NCBI RefSeq assembly: GCF_003933235.1
Contig: NZ_RWJI01000001.1
Coordinates: forward strand, 1,308,001-1,372,000
Source: Sphingorhabdus wooponensis
GTDB taxonomy: Bacteria > Pseudomonadota > Alphaproteobacteria > Sphingomonadales > Sphingomonadaceae
DNA: 64,000 nucleotides
Direction of reading: 5' to 3'
Numbering within the stretch: the stretch's first letter is position 1; every line of letters starts with the position of its first letter. The notes under the pieces were generated by a model, which worked only from the letters and a program-made list of their open reading frames with translations, did not search any database and was not told the DNA's origin. Made by a program: the position numbers and the translations under genes. Positions 29,701-38,515 of this stretch are shown here, piece by piece.

Positions 29701-29935
29701 GATGGGCACAGTCGTAATCGGTGGTCTCATCGTATCCACCTTGTTGACCTTGCTCATCGTCCCTGCGGGCTTCAGCCTGGCGGACGGTTTTGAAAAGCGT
29801 GTTGGACCATGGCTGCGCACACGATTGCTGACCTATGATCCCAATAAGCATGGCGAAAACATCGTCGAACCCGCGAAGCTGAAGGACACCACCTCGGACA
29901 AAGCCTATTTGGCGGGGATACAACCGGCAGAGTGA
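26792..29935 (+). CDS. RND efflux transporter permease (HAE-1-like)
   Basis: Proton-driven inner-membrane pump of 1047 aa with the two-fold repeat of RND proteins: N-terminal helix, porter loop, helices 2-7, second loop, helices 8-12. Typical segments: VQNDPDIEFPVVVVS after helix 1, GLVAGVLVDDAIVEIENI with the acidic helix-4 pair, and the second-half GIVAKNSILLIDF. A flexible GGGGGGSG stretch interrupts the second porter loop near residue 640, and a short polar C-terminal tail follows helix 12. Probable substrates are drugs, solvents or lipids; no closer call is possible. Confidence 0.92.
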   Translation: MNLNNISAWSIRNPVVPIVLFVALTIAGIMSFRNMDVQNDPDIEFPVVVVSISQPGAAPSEITTQITQKVESAIRSVQGVRNIDASSSEGNTTVSAEFEIGDDINAAVSEVKNAVDQIRSDLPDGILEPQIFKVATSSDPIAYFAVEASDMTLEQLSWFVDDSVARRLLSVEGMASVSRNGGVNREIRVVLDPAKMQSLGVSASQINAVLRQQNINASGGQSQIAGSRQSVRVLGNATDAFALSQTQISLGGGRSIKLADVAEVTDGFSEQRAMAFAGGKQVVTFGMSRAKGASDVTVFDDAMVKIAEIEKENPGVKFITLFNSVDYTKGQYKSSMAAMIEGALLAIVVVFLFLRDWRATIISAIAIPLSAIPTFWFLDLLGFTLNTMSLLALGLVAGVLVDDAIVEIENIVRHMRMGKSAYQASIDAADEIGLAVVATTFSIVAVFLPVGLMPGVAGQFFKNFGLTVVASVLMSLAVARMITPMIAAYFLKADGMAEHGEAGWINRYMKILRWSLGHRRWMMGIGALALALTVALLVVLPKQFFPDGDTDFSRIRIEMVPGTTLERTREISNEAAAIVEKQPEVKTALQSVREGGASIFITLHEDRDRTSQQFEEDLTPLLTKIADARVTFQANGPGGGGGGSGRDVSVMLSGSDPRMLDRTAATLVEQMKTLPELRAPRISADLQRPELIITPRNDIASQLGVSTVALSQTIRVATLGDIDQNSAKFSLSDRQIPIRVMLAKESRQNLDVIRNLPVPLASGGSVPLSRVADISFGAGPTSIQRRNQNFRIFIGADFAPGIVSSEADKKINNLPIMKNLPTGVSRAPFGSQEWEQEMQGDFLVALVSGTLLVFAVLVLLYHRFMSPLVNMGSLLLAPLGGLLALGLVGQPISMPVFIGILMLFGIVAKNSILLIDFAIEEMARGVPKFQAIMEAGHKRAQPIVMTTVAMTAGMVPTALSLGGDGQWRSPMGTVVIGGLIVSTLLTLLIVPAGFSLADGFEKRVGPWLRTRLLTYDPNKHGENIVEPAKLKDTTSDKAYLAGIQPAE

Positions 29936-29958
29936 ATTTAGGCCGTTTCCTACAAAAT

Positions 29959-30006
29959 ATCGTCGTCCTGAAACATATTCAGGATGACGATGGTTGGCGT
30001 TTTTTA
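29959..30006 (+). terminator. Intrinsic terminator of the RND operon
   Basis: ATCGTCGTCCTGAA (29959-29972) pairs with TTCAGGATGACGAT (29978-29991), 14 bp with one G-T pair and a 5-nt loop, followed after 8 nt by a T6 run (29999-30005). It makes the in-frame TTG at 29994 an unlikely start for the next gene. Confidence 0.6.
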
Positions 30007-30029
30007 GACACTGCTTTAAGGTCCGCCAC

Positions 30030-31310
30030 GTGAAAGCTATCAACCAACTCGGCCTGTCGGAAAAAGCCCGCTATGCGGAGCGGGATGCCGAACTGCGGCG
30101 CATGCGGATCATTGCAACAGGGTTGTTGTTGTGCATGGCCGCATTGTTCGTTTTCGGCAAATATATGGAAACCCGTTATATTGGCTATTGGGGCTTTTTA
30201 AGGGCCTTTGCTGAGGCGGGGATGATCGGTGGCCTCGCGGACTGGTTTGCTGTCACAGCGCTCTTCCGACACCCTTTGGGCATACCCATTCCGCACACCG
30301 CGATCATTCCGAATAATAAGGAACGGCTTGGCCGCACTTTGGCTAGCTTCTTGCGCACCAATTTCCTGACAACCACGGTCGTGGCCCGCCGCGTGCAGCG
30401 CATGGACGTAGCAGGCGCCGTCGGCAAATTCCTGAGCGCTCCATCCGGCGGCGAAGGACGGATGCGCTTGGGTGCATCGCGCTTGATGGGGGATATCATC
30501 GCCGCGCTCGACGATGAACGATTGGGCGGGATCGCCAAAGGCGCCATCCGCAAACAACTCGACAAGCTCGACATCGCGCCGTTGCTGGGCCAGTTGCTAA
30601 CCGCGATGATCCGCGAACGGCGGCATATTCCCGTGCTCGACAGCATCATCAAATGGGCGTCCGTAACATTGGAGGCCAATGAACATCTGATCCGCGAAAT
30701 GGTGGAGGAACGCGCCAACACCCTTATGCGCTGGACAGGCCTTGATGACAAATTGGCCAATGCCATCGTCAACGGCCTTAACAAATTGCTGCACGACATG
30801 GCCGAAGACCCCGACCATCCTTTACGCGAAAAGGGCGAAGAGGGACTCGCTAAGCTGGCCCATGACCTGCGCCATGATAAGGAATTGCAGGCCAAGGTTG
30901 CGCATTGGAAGGGGCAGTTGTTGGAAAACCCCGCAATGGGCAAATGGATCAACAGCCTGTGGGACCAAGGCCGCGATGGCCTGTTAAAGGCAGCGCGGAA
31001 CCCCGATGCCGCCTTGGCGGGCAGCTTTGGTGATGCGCTCATAAAACTTGGCGGTAATTTGCAAGCCGACAGTGGGCTGAAACACCAAATCAACCGCTTT
31101 GCCCGCCGCGCTATTGTCGGCGCTACCGAAAATTACGGCGACAATATCGTTCGTTTGGTGTCCGATACCGTTGCGCGCTGGGATGCATCCACCATCACCG
31201 ACCGCGTCGAAAACGCCGTCGGCAGCGACTTACAATTCATCCGCATTAACGGGACTTTGGTCGGCGGGCTGGCGGGTATTATCATCCACGCCGTCGGCCT
31301 GTTAATTTAA
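30030..31310 (+). CDS. DUF445 domain-containing membrane protein
   Basis: 426-aa protein with hydrophobic segments near the N-terminus (IIATGLLLCMAALFVFGKYM and the GFLRAFAEAGMIGGLADWFAVTALF-type region), a long helical cytoplasmic part and a C-terminal helix (GTLVGGLAGIIIHAVGLL). The GGLADWFAVTALFRHPLGIPIPHTAIIPNNK-like block, seen here from GGLADWFAV onward, defines the family (YjiN-like); function unknown. I favour the GTG at 30030 (AAGG upstream) over the TTG at 29994, which lies in a terminator. Confidence 0.85.
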   Translation: MKAINQLGLSEKARYAERDAELRRMRIIATGLLLCMAALFVFGKYMETRYIGYWGFLRAFAEAGMIGGLADWFAVTALFRHPLGIPIPHTAIIPNNKERLGRTLASFLRTNFLTTTVVARRVQRMDVAGAVGKFLSAPSGGEGRMRLGASRLMGDIIAALDDERLGGIAKGAIRKQLDKLDIAPLLGQLLTAMIRERRHIPVLDSIIKWASVTLEANEHLIREMVEERANTLMRWTGLDDKLANAIVNGLNKLLHDMAEDPDHPLREKGEEGLAKLAHDLRHDKELQAKVAHWKGQLLENPAMGKWINSLWDQGRDGLLKAARNPDAALAGSFGDALIKLGGNLQADSGLKHQINRFARRAIVGATENYGDNIVRLVSDTVARWDASTITDRVENAVGSDLQFIRINGTLVGGLAGIIIHAVGLLI

Positions 31311-31339
31311 CCTCGCTAAGGCGCAAAACAGTCCGCAAC

Positions 31340-32173
31340 TTAAGCCGCCTTACGCGCTGCCCCCACACCGCGGTCCAGAAACGCACGGATCGCCGAGATG
31401 CTTTGTTCGACATGGCTTAACAGGAACAAATGCCCGCCATTTTCGACCACAAACAATTCGCTGTTCGGAATAAGGAAATTTAAAAACTTGCCATTGGCGA
31501 GCGGGACAATCTGGTCATCATCGCCCATCATAATCAAGGTTTCAGTTTTCATAAACGGCAGAAACGGCGCGCTGGTCCATCCCATCATCGCGATTAACTG
31601 ATAGAAATACCCCGTTTTCGACGGCGGCGTAATGCGGCCAATATGCTCGGCCTTGTTGCCCACCATGCCGCCGTACAGCGTCTTGAAATGCTTCGCCATG
31701 AAATCAGGGTCGATATAACGACGTGGATCGGCCATTTTGACAAGCGCCGCCGGATTACCCGGAACCATCAACATACCAGCGCTGGTCGCAACCAAGATCA
31801 GCTTGTTGGTGCGCGCACTGTTCTGCAGCGCAAATTGCTGCGCCATTGCCCCGCCCCAGCTCACGCCCATGACATCGACGATGGGCATTTCAAACCGGTC
31901 CAGCAACAATGCCGCAATCCGCGCCATCAACAGGGCATTATAAGGCACAACGGGATCGGGTGATCCGCCAATACCGGGCATGTCAAAAGTGATGAAGTCA
32001 CGGTCATCGAGCAATTCGGCCATAGGCGCCATCGCCTCAATATTCGCGCCAATGCCGTTGAAGAACAATATCGGTAGCTTCGTTGTTGCCTTCGAAGCCC
32101 GCCAAACCGCCACCCGCAATGTCCGCCCGTCAACGGTCTCCATGCTAAATTTGGGCGCGCGGTTTTTGGTCAT
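31340..32173 (-). CDS. phaZ: Intracellular poly(3-hydroxyalkanoate) depolymerase-like alpha/beta hydrolase
   Basis: Alpha/beta hydrolase with lipase box GVSWGG (catalytic Ser), catalytic Asp in MMGDDDQIVP and His in VENGGHLFL. The sequence MGVSWGGAMAQQFALQ is characteristic of medium-chain PHA depolymerases of the PhaZ type, which mobilise storage granules. Located 81 bp downstream of phaC on the same strand, supporting a role in PHA turnover. A GGGGGC/GCCCCC inverted repeat (about 32228-32253) lies between the two genes and could modulate read-through. 277 aa, full length. Confidence 0.82.
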   Translation of the reverse strand: MTKNRAPKFSMETVDGRTLRVAVWRASKATTKLPILFFNGIGANIEAMAPMAELLDDRDFITFDMPGIGGSPDPVVPYNALLMARIAALLLDRFEMPIVDVMGVSWGGAMAQQFALQNSARTNKLILVATSAGMLMVPGNPAALVKMADPRRYIDPDFMAKHFKTLYGGMVGNKAEHIGRITPPSKTGYFYQLIAMMGWTSAPFLPFMKTETLIMMGDDDQIVPLANGKFLNFLIPNSELFVVENGGHLFLLSHVEQSISAIRAFLDRGVGAARKAA

Positions 32174-32254
32174 ATGCGTTCCTTTGGTCCCAATTGGGAC
32201 ATGAAGTAAGGTTTAACCGAACGGTTAGGGGGCGCAAGCCAATTTCTGCCCCCC

Positions 32255-34012
32255 TCACTCCAAAACATAGAGGCCCGGCGCGGCTTCCATCGCGGGATGG
32301 GCTTTGCTGCCGAGCGCCTTCGGAGCGGCGACTTCAACGCCTGACCGCGCGTGGAGCCAGTCCATCCAGTGCGGCCACCAGCTTCCGGCGACCTCTTCGC
32401 TGCCCTTCATCCATTCGGTGACATCGGCGGGTGCTTTGCCTTCGCTATGTTTCCAATATTTCGCCTTGGGGTTGCCTGGTGGGTTCAAAATCGCCTGCAT
32501 ATGCCCTGCCTGGCTGAGGATGAATTCGACATTCTTGCTGCCGAACAATTGCGTGGAACGATAGCAAGCGCGCCAAGGCGTGATATGGTCCGTCGTGCCG
32601 CCTAGAACGAACAGATCGCCCGTCACCTTAGTCAGGTCAAGCGTGTGTCCGGCAATGTCGAACGTGCCCGGCGCAGCATAGGCATTCGCCTCAAACAGCT
32701 CCAAGAAATCGCCCATCAAGGCCGACGACAGGTTTGTTGCATCGGCATTCCAGAACAATATATCAAAGGCTGGCGGATCATCGCCAAGCAGATAATTGTT
32801 AATCACATAATTCCAGATAAGGTCATTAGGCCGCAACCAAGCAAAGCCGCGCGCAAGACTACTGCCTTCAATCACGCCTTTCTTCGCCGCGCGTTGGCGG
32901 GCCAGTGCGATGCCATTGTGCGACACTAGGCTCGACGCCTCAGTATCGCCGGGCTTGGGTTCCAACACGCAAACCATCATAGTAACGGCATTGGCGCGGG
33001 TATCACCCATTGATGCCAGTTTCGATAGCAACACCGACATGGTCTGCCCGCCCGAACAGCCGCCCGAAATATTAACCTTATCGCTGCCGGTAATTTCGCA
33101 CACCACATCCAACGCCTTGATGCAGCTTTCGATATATTCGGCCATGCCCCACACGCCCATATCCTCGGTGGGGTTGCGCCAAGAAATCATGAATGGCTGA
33201 ATGCCGTGATCAGTCTGCCATTTGATGATCGATTTTTCTGGCGAAAGATCGTTGATATACATTTTGTTGATCTGCGGCGGAATGGTCAACTGCGGCGTTG
33301 CGTAGACTTTGTCGGTCGTGGGCGCATATTGGACAAGCTCAAAGCGTTCGTCGCGATACACCACCGCGCCCTTTGCCGTTGCGACATTCTCGCCAAGCTT
33401 GAACGGCTTCTTGTTGACCTGGCTCACCATCATATCATTGTGAACCAAGTCATTATATGCGTTTTTCAGGCCTTTCACGAGGCTGAGGCCGCCTGAATCC
33501 ACCAGCCGCTTTTGCGCGGTCGGGTTGCCAATCAACGTGTTGGTCGGGGACATTGCATCAATGATGATTTGTGAAATGAAATTTGCGCGGTCGCGTTCGA
33601 GCGCGTCGAGTTCCAAATCCTCAATATAGCTTTTAACACCCTTTTGCACCGCGAGATAATATTGCGCGCCCGCCTTGAAAAACGGGTTAAACGTCCATGC
33701 GGGGTCCATGAAGCGCTTATCCTTGGGATCGGGTTTGAGATCGGATTTTCCGGTGATAATTTTCACCACATCTTCGGAAAAGCTGGTGGTTGCTTTCCAT
33801 GCCTTATCGGGGTTGCTCGCGGTCTGGCGCAGCATCAGGCCGATTGCGCCAATAAAATCTTCCCGCGCCAATCCGGCCAAAGGGCCAAGCGCCATGGTAG
33901 CATCATTCGCGGCGTCAAAAGCGCCCGCGACGCCCGAAAATGGCGCGCCTTTCTTTTGCGCCTTCTTTTTACCAGCCTTCGCGTTGCCGCCTATGTCCGC
34001 TTTGCTCGCCAT
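32255..34012 (-). CDS. phaC: Poly(3-hydroxyalkanoate) synthase PhaC
   Basis: Polymerises hydroxyacyl-CoA into storage polyester on granules. The lipase-like box is GGCSGG with the nucleophilic Cys in place of Ser; catalytic Asp in GGTTDHITPW and His in SQAGHMQAILNPPG. The start at 34012 (MASKADIGG) has a strong purine-rich GGAGGAAGAGGAGG upstream; the frame to 34093 adds residues without support. The first 25 residues are Lys/Ala-rich. 585 aa, class I-like length. Forms an operon with the depolymerase. Confidence 0.92.
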   Translation of the reverse strand: MASKADIGGNAKAGKKKAQKKGAPFSGVAGAFDAANDATMALGPLAGLAREDFIGAIGLMLRQTASNPDKAWKATTSFSEDVVKIITGKSDLKPDPKDKRFMDPAWTFNPFFKAGAQYYLAVQKGVKSYIEDLELDALERDRANFISQIIIDAMSPTNTLIGNPTAQKRLVDSGGLSLVKGLKNAYNDLVHNDMMVSQVNKKPFKLGENVATAKGAVVYRDERFELVQYAPTTDKVYATPQLTIPPQINKMYINDLSPEKSIIKWQTDHGIQPFMISWRNPTEDMGVWGMAEYIESCIKALDVVCEITGSDKVNISGGCSGGQTMSVLLSKLASMGDTRANAVTMMVCVLEPKPGDTEASSLVSHNGIALARQRAAKKGVIEGSSLARGFAWLRPNDLIWNYVINNYLLGDDPPAFDILFWNADATNLSSALMGDFLELFEANAYAAPGTFDIAGHTLDLTKVTGDLFVLGGTTDHITPWRACYRSTQLFGSKNVEFILSQAGHMQAILNPPGNPKAKYWKHSEGKAPADVTEWMKGSEEVAGSWWPHWMDWLHARSGVEVAAPKALGSKAHPAMEAAPGLYVLE

Positions 34013-34077
34013 AATTGCCTCCTCTTCCTCCTCCGAAAGATTGCACGGCATGCGACCTGCGTCAAACACTCCGCACA

Positions 34078-34106
34078 ATGTTAACAATTGCAAATAAACA
34101 TATCAA
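34078..34106 (-). promoter_or_regulatory. Sigma70-like promoter of phaC
   Basis: On the minus strand TTGATA (34106-34101), 17-nt spacer, TAACAT (34083-34078), giving a leader of about 60 nt to the phaC start. The rest of the 312-bp gap between phaC and the divergent hydrolase (34013-34324) holds two ATTGCAA-type palindromic words but no gene. Confidence 0.45.
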
Positions 34107-34324
34107 AACTGGAGGCAAGCCACTGCGACGCTTAACACGCGCATCAGATTGCAATGTTGCGTAAAATCTGAACGGTTGAAGCGGCGTTGTTAGTGGTCAA
34201 ATCGCATAATGGCTGTCCGTGAATGGCGTTCCCTTGCCGGAATTGGGTTCTGCATTTAAAGCGCCCAAATATCTGTTGGAGTACGCGCAAAGCTGTCAGC
34301 CCTTACACAAACAAAAGTCGGATC

Positions 34325-35455
34325 ATGCGTAAATTCTTCAACATATTCGCCATCACTCTCACACTGACTGCCGCGCTCGGTGTCACTGCATATGCAGGCA
34401 CGGCATCGGCTTATACCTCAGACAAAACGCAAGCGCCGGATGCGCTTGCGAGAGCCGACGAGAAACTAACGGCCGATATTGATAGCTATTGGAAGAAATT
34501 CCCAGGTCGCTCAGGAATCGCCATCTACACGCCCTTTTCCGAAGAGATTATCGGCAAACGCCATACCGAGCGCTTTCCGCAACAAAGCGTGTCCAAAATG
34601 TGGGTCGCACTGACAATTTTGGAACAAGAGGCGTCGGGCAAATTATCACTGGATAAACGCATTCGTGTCAGCCGCGAAGACGTTGTTGTCTTCAGCCAGC
34701 CGTTGAAAAATTATCTCGACGGGCGGGACTCATTCGATATGCCGTTACGTGAACTGCTCGCGCATTCCATCAATGCCAGCGATAATCTTGCGAATAACGT
34801 CCTTTTACGTGTTGCTGGTGGTCCGCAAGCAATCAACCAAATGCTCGAGCGCCGCAAAATACAATCCATTCGCTTCGGTCCCGGCGAAGTCTTGCTGCAA
34901 AGCGCCATTGCTGGCCTGGAATGGAAACCAGAATATCGCAAAGGCAATGCATTCAAGGCGAAGCGTTCGGGCATTCCTATGGCAAAAAGGCAGGCCGCGC
35001 TGGATGCCTATCTAGAATCGCCGCTCGATGGCGCAGCCCCCGGCACAATCGCGTTGGTACTGAAACGTTTTAGCGAACGGGATGCCAATGACCCCGGTGC
35101 CAAATTACTGAAGTTGATGGCTGGCACCTACACAGGGCGGTCGCGCTTGCGGTCTGGCCTCGCGCCGGGCTGGCGCCTTGCGCACAAAACGGGGACTGGG
35201 CAAGTGCTGGGTTCAATCGCAACAGCAGTCAATGATGTTGGCGTTATGAAGGCCCCAGATGGCTGCGTTTATCCTGTGGCGGTGATGGTTGCGGAAACGC
35301 GTGCCGGTACACAAGCGACAAATGCCTTGATGCAAAATGTCGCCCTCGCCGTCATACGCCATCATGAGCACGTTCACCCAAAGGCGCAGAAGAAGGCATC
35401 TGAGGTAAGGCCTAAATCAACACCGGTTATCAAGCCTACAAAAAATTCAGGTTAA
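34325..35455 (+). CDS. Serine hydrolase, class A beta-lactamase-like, exported
   Basis: Penicillin-recognising fold with all three motifs: S-V-S-K in QQSVSKMWVAL, S-D-N in INASDNLANNVLL and K-T-G in LAHKTGTGQV. The start at 34325 (MRKFFNIFAITLTLTAALG) provides a clean signal peptide ending near ASA; an upstream ATG at 34223 would hide it. 376 aa, longer than a typical class A enzyme (about 290), with extra sequence in the second half and a basic C-terminal tail. No obvious Glu166 loop (ExxLN) could be pointed out, so peptidase or esterase activity is as likely as lactam hydrolysis. Confidence 0.8.
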   Translation: MRKFFNIFAITLTLTAALGVTAYAGTASAYTSDKTQAPDALARADEKLTADIDSYWKKFPGRSGIAIYTPFSEEIIGKRHTERFPQQSVSKMWVALTILEQEASGKLSLDKRIRVSREDVVVFSQPLKNYLDGRDSFDMPLRELLAHSINASDNLANNVLLRVAGGPQAINQMLERRKIQSIRFGPGEVLLQSAIAGLEWKPEYRKGNAFKAKRSGIPMAKRQAALDAYLESPLDGAAPGTIALVLKRFSERDANDPGAKLLKLMAGTYTGRSRLRSGLAPGWRLAHKTGTGQVLGSIATAVNDVGVMKAPDGCVYPVAVMVAETRAGTQATNALMQNVALAVIRHHEHVHPKAQKKASEVRPKSTPVIKPTKNSG

Positions 35456-35533
35456 GGAAAGAATAAGCTATTCTTCGTTATCCTTAGCGGCCTTCGGCGC
35501 CCCAATTTCTAAACCAAAACTGACTGAAATTTC

Positions 35534-35588
35534 GTAACAAAAATCATTCATTTACATTAGTTGACATAATTATTGTTACAAATGTAAA
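35534..35588 (+). promoter_or_regulatory. Promoter region with two interleaved inverted repeats upstream of response regulator
   Basis: GTAACAA (35534-35540) is repeated inverted as TTGTTAC (35573-35579), and TTTACAT (35551-35557) as ATGTAAA (35582-35588). The right arms flank the space after a perfect -35-like TTGACA (35561-35566), and a poor -10 (TGTAAA at 35583) overlaps the second arm. This looks like an operator-promoter overlap, possibly for autoregulation. The rest of the gap from 35456 holds a 7-bp hairpin (AAGAATA/TATTCTT) right after the hydrolase gene. Confidence 0.4.
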
Positions 35589-35636
35589 GCGATGTCACAA
35601 ACCTTACTAGACATACGTTGCAACAAGGGTGAAATC

Positions 35637-36374
35637 GTGAGCAGCTATAACATTGCCGTTGTCGAGGATGACACCATATTTGCAGCCGAACTTGAAGAGT
35701 TTTTAAGTAGCTTAGGCTACACCGTAGCAATCTACAGTTCAGCGCAGAAATTCCTGACCGCTGTGCGCCAAAAAGAATGCGATCTTGTGATCGTTGACTG
35801 GTCTATTCCTGACCTAACCGGCATTGAAGTTATAGAATATATCCGGAAATTTCACCCAGATATGCCATCCATAATGCTCACCGCACGAACCGATCGCCGC
35901 GACATCATCCGTGGGCTTGAGGCAGGAGCTGATGATTTCGTTTCAAAACCGGTTGACCCAGAAATATTGTCCCTACGGATCAACTCTGTTTTGCGCCGAT
36001 ATAATGGCAATGTACGAACGCGACCGGAATCGATTGTACTTGGACCATATCTTTTGCGTCCATCCACATCGACGGTGCATTTAAACGATGAGGCCATAAT
36101 CTTGCCAAAGCGGGAATTCGATATGGCGATGTTGTTTTTCACCAACCCCAACCGATTATTGTCGCGCCAATATCTCGCGGCAACATTATGGGGCAAAATC
36201 GTCGACTATCAATCGCGTACCATTGATACGCATGTTGCACGGCTACGCAAGAACCTAAAACTTGACCCAGCATCGGGCATTAGTTTGAATGCTCTTTACG
36301 GATTTGGCTATACGTTGCAGGCCGATGGGCACGCGATGAACACCGCAAAAGAGCCACTTGCTATGTCTGCATAA
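35637..36374 (+). CDS. OmpR/PhoB-type response regulator
   Basis: Two-component transcription factor: receiver domain with acidic pair (VVEDD), phospho-acceptor Asp in VIVDWSIPD (residue 54 of this start) and the conserved Lys in FVSKPVDP, then a winged-helix DNA-binding domain ending in YGFGYTLQ. I prefer the GTG at 35637 (AAGGGTGAAATC upstream; protein starts SSYNIAVVEDD) over the ATG at 35592, because a TTGACA-based promoter at 35561 would put transcription start at or after 35592. No histidine kinase gene adjoins it, so it is an orphan in this window. Confidence 0.85.
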   Translation: MSSYNIAVVEDDTIFAAELEEFLSSLGYTVAIYSSAQKFLTAVRQKECDLVIVDWSIPDLTGIEVIEYIRKFHPDMPSIMLTARTDRRDIIRGLEAGADDFVSKPVDPEILSLRINSVLRRYNGNVRTRPESIVLGPYLLRPSTSTVHLNDEAIILPKREFDMAMLFFTNPNRLLSRQYLAATLWGKIVDYQSRTIDTHVARLRKNLKLDPASGISLNALYGFGYTLQADGHAMNTAKEPLAMSA

Positions 36375-36452
36375 TCCCAAATGTGCGAGACTTGAGGGAC
36401 TTCAGCCTCACACAACCGCATTAAGGCGGAGCGGGACGCAAAGGGCGCGGCC

Positions 36453-38318
36453 TCAACCTCTCTCCAACGCCTCGCTCGCGGCAATCCAGCGGGCTTCCGC
36501 CGCCTCTTGCGCCGCGACAATCTTGCCGCGGCGTTGTGACAATTCGCCCATCGTTAGGTTCTTATACTCATTCGCTGCGGATGCTGGGTCGAACATCGCG
36601 CGGTCAATCGCGCTCAACACGACCTCCAACTTGGCAAGATCTGCCTCAGCATCACTCACATCACGCTTGAGTTTCGCCAGCGCCTCCCGCGATGCCGCGG
36701 CGGCTTTCTTATCTTCCTTGCGGTCGGCCTTGGAGAGTTTCTCCTTCGCGGGCCCCTTGCCCAAGATGAAGTCAGTATAATCCTCAATCGTACCGGAAAA
36801 TTCGGTCGCCGTCCCATTATCAACGAGCACCAGCCGGTCCGCCGTCAGTTCCAGCATGTGGCGGTCATGGCTGACCAGCACGACCGTGCCGTCATATTCA
36901 TTCAGCGCCTGCACCAACGCCTCACGCGCATCGACGTCCAAATGGTTCGTCGGTTCGTCAAGGATCAGCATGTGCGGCGCATCGCGGGTAATCAGCGCCA
37001 GCGCCAGCCGCGCGCGCTCCCCGCCGGACAGCTTGCCGACCTTCGTCGTCGCCTTTTGCCCGGAAAAGCCAAAGCGCCCTAATTGCGCACGCACCGCGCC
37101 GGGGCTCGCGCCCTTCATCTGCTGCGTCATATGCTCCAGCGGGGTATCGTCGCCGTCCAGCTCCTCCACCTGATATTGCGTAAAGTAACCGACGCGCATC
37201 TTGCCCGAGGAACTCATCTGCCCTTCCATCGGCGTCAGTTGCGCCGCGAGCAAGCGCGCGAGGGTTGTCTTACCATTGCCGTTGCGGCCCAGCAGAGCGA
37301 TCCGGTCATCGGGGTCAATCCGCAGGTTCAAACGCTGCAATATCGGGTTACCCTCGGTATAGCCCACACTCGCCAGATCCAGCGTCACCAGTGGCGGCTT
37401 CAGTTCATCGGGGCTTGGAAAGTCAAAGCTTAACGTCGGGTCTTCGGCCATCGCGGCAATCGGCTGCATCCGCGCCAGCGCCTTGGCTCGGCTCTGCGCC
37501 TGCTTTGCGGTCGACGCCCGCGCCGAGTTACGCGCCACATAATCCTGCAGCTTGGCACGTTGCGCGTCTTGGCTGGCCTTGGCCGCCGCCAATTGCGCGG
37601 CGCGTTCGGCACGTTGCCGCTCGAACGAGTCATAGCCGCCTGAATAGAGCGTTACCTGACCATTATCGAGATGCAGGATATGGTCGACGACATTGTTCAA
37701 CAAATCGCGTTCATGGCTGATCACCACCATCATCGCAGGGTAACCCTTGAGGAAATTTTCCAGCCACAAGGTCGCTTCCAAATCCAAGTGGTTTGACGGT
37801 TCATCAAGCAACAGCAAATCCGGCTGCGAAAACAATAAGGACGCCAGCGCCACGCGCATTTTCCAACCACCGGAGAAGCTATCGAGCGGCCGCCCCTGCA
37901 TATCTTCGTCAAAGCCAAGGCCCACCAATATCCGCGAGGCCCGCGCAGGCGCCGTATAGGCATCAATCGCGATTAGGCGTTCATGCACTTCGGCCATACG
38001 GTCGGGGTCAAGGCCCTCTTGCTCGCTTTCCGCCATCAACGCCGCGCGCTCGGTATCCGCCGCCAGCACCGTGTCAAACGGCGTGGAATCGCCCGCAGGC
38101 GCCTCTTGCGCGATATAGCCAATGCGCGTGCCCTTGGGCATGTCGAGGCTGCCGTCATCCGTCTCGAGCGAACCAATCATCACCTTCATCAATGTCGACT
38201 TACCCGCACCATTGCGCCCGATCAGGCCAATACGGCTGTAAGGAGGCAAGGCCGCGGTGGCGCGGTCAAGGATAGTGCGTCCGCCAAGGCGCACGGTGAT
38301 ACCGTTCAGATTAAGCAT
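36453..38318 (-). CDS. ABC-F family ATPase (YheS/Uup-like)
   Basis: Soluble protein with two ABC ATPase domains and no membrane segments: Walker A GRNGAGKST and GRNGNGKTT, signatures FSGGWKMRVALASLL and LSGGERARLALALI, Walker B LLLLDEPSNHLD and LILDEPTNHLD, separated by a charged linker (about residues 225-290, the P-site tRNA interaction motif region). C-terminal charged coiled coil. Such proteins act on ribosomes (translation factors) rather than in transport. 621 aa. It is divergent from the bacteriocin locus; no functional link is needed. Confidence 0.92.
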   Translation of the reverse strand: MLNLNGITVRLGGRTILDRATAALPPYSRIGLIGRNGAGKSTLMKVMIGSLETDDGSLDMPKGTRIGYIAQEAPAGDSTPFDTVLAADTERAALMAESEQEGLDPDRMAEVHERLIAIDAYTAPARASRILVGLGFDEDMQGRPLDSFSGGWKMRVALASLLFSQPDLLLLDEPSNHLDLEATLWLENFLKGYPAMMVVISHERDLLNNVVDHILHLDNGQVTLYSGGYDSFERQRAERAAQLAAAKASQDAQRAKLQDYVARNSARASTAKQAQSRAKALARMQPIAAMAEDPTLSFDFPSPDELKPPLVTLDLASVGYTEGNPILQRLNLRIDPDDRIALLGRNGNGKTTLARLLAAQLTPMEGQMSSSGKMRVGYFTQYQVEELDGDDTPLEHMTQQMKGASPGAVRAQLGRFGFSGQKATTKVGKLSGGERARLALALITRDAPHMLILDEPTNHLDVDAREALVQALNEYDGTVVLVSHDRHMLELTADRLVLVDNGTATEFSGTIEDYTDFILGKGPAKEKLSKADRKEDKKAAAASREALAKLKRDVSDAEADLAKLEVVLSAIDRAMFDPASAANEYKNLTMGELSQRRGKIVAAQEAAEARWIAASEALERG

Positions 38319-38406
38319 GCAGCGGCGCGTAGCAGACCAAGCGCGCGCTGTCAGTCAGAGAATTAGGGCTTATGCGCGGCGAATGCAGATTGGGGAAACC
38401 CGCGTC

Positions 38407-38426
38407 GCCCCAGCGTAGGCTGGGGC
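38407..38426. repeat. REP-like palindrome
   Basis: GCCCCAGC-GTAG-GCTGGGGC is a perfect 8-bp hairpin in the 312-bp gap between the ABC-F gene and the first precursor gene. It resembles the repetitive extragenic palindromes scattered through sphingomonad genomes. I noticed only this copy here, so calling it a repeat family member is inference. Confidence 0.4.
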
Positions 38427-38486
38427 CTATCCCGCCTGTCGTTCTATGCGCGGCGGACCAAATATGCACGCCCGTGCGAGACGCCG

Positions 38487-38515
38487 TTGGTCGCGCGAGA
38501 TCAATTTTTTATATA
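38487..38515 (+). promoter_or_regulatory. Candidate promoter of the bacteriocin locus
   Basis: TTGGTC (38487-38492), exactly 17 nt, TATATA (38510-38515), in an abrupt AT-rich patch. Initiation near 38522 would give a leader of about 110 nt before the first precursor gene. The -35 is weak, so an activator may be needed. Confidence 0.45.

Noticed and set aside
29994-30029. Upstream TTG start for the DUF445 gene
   Set aside because: It lies within the T-run of a terminator hairpin, and a GTG at 30030 has a better ribosome-binding site.
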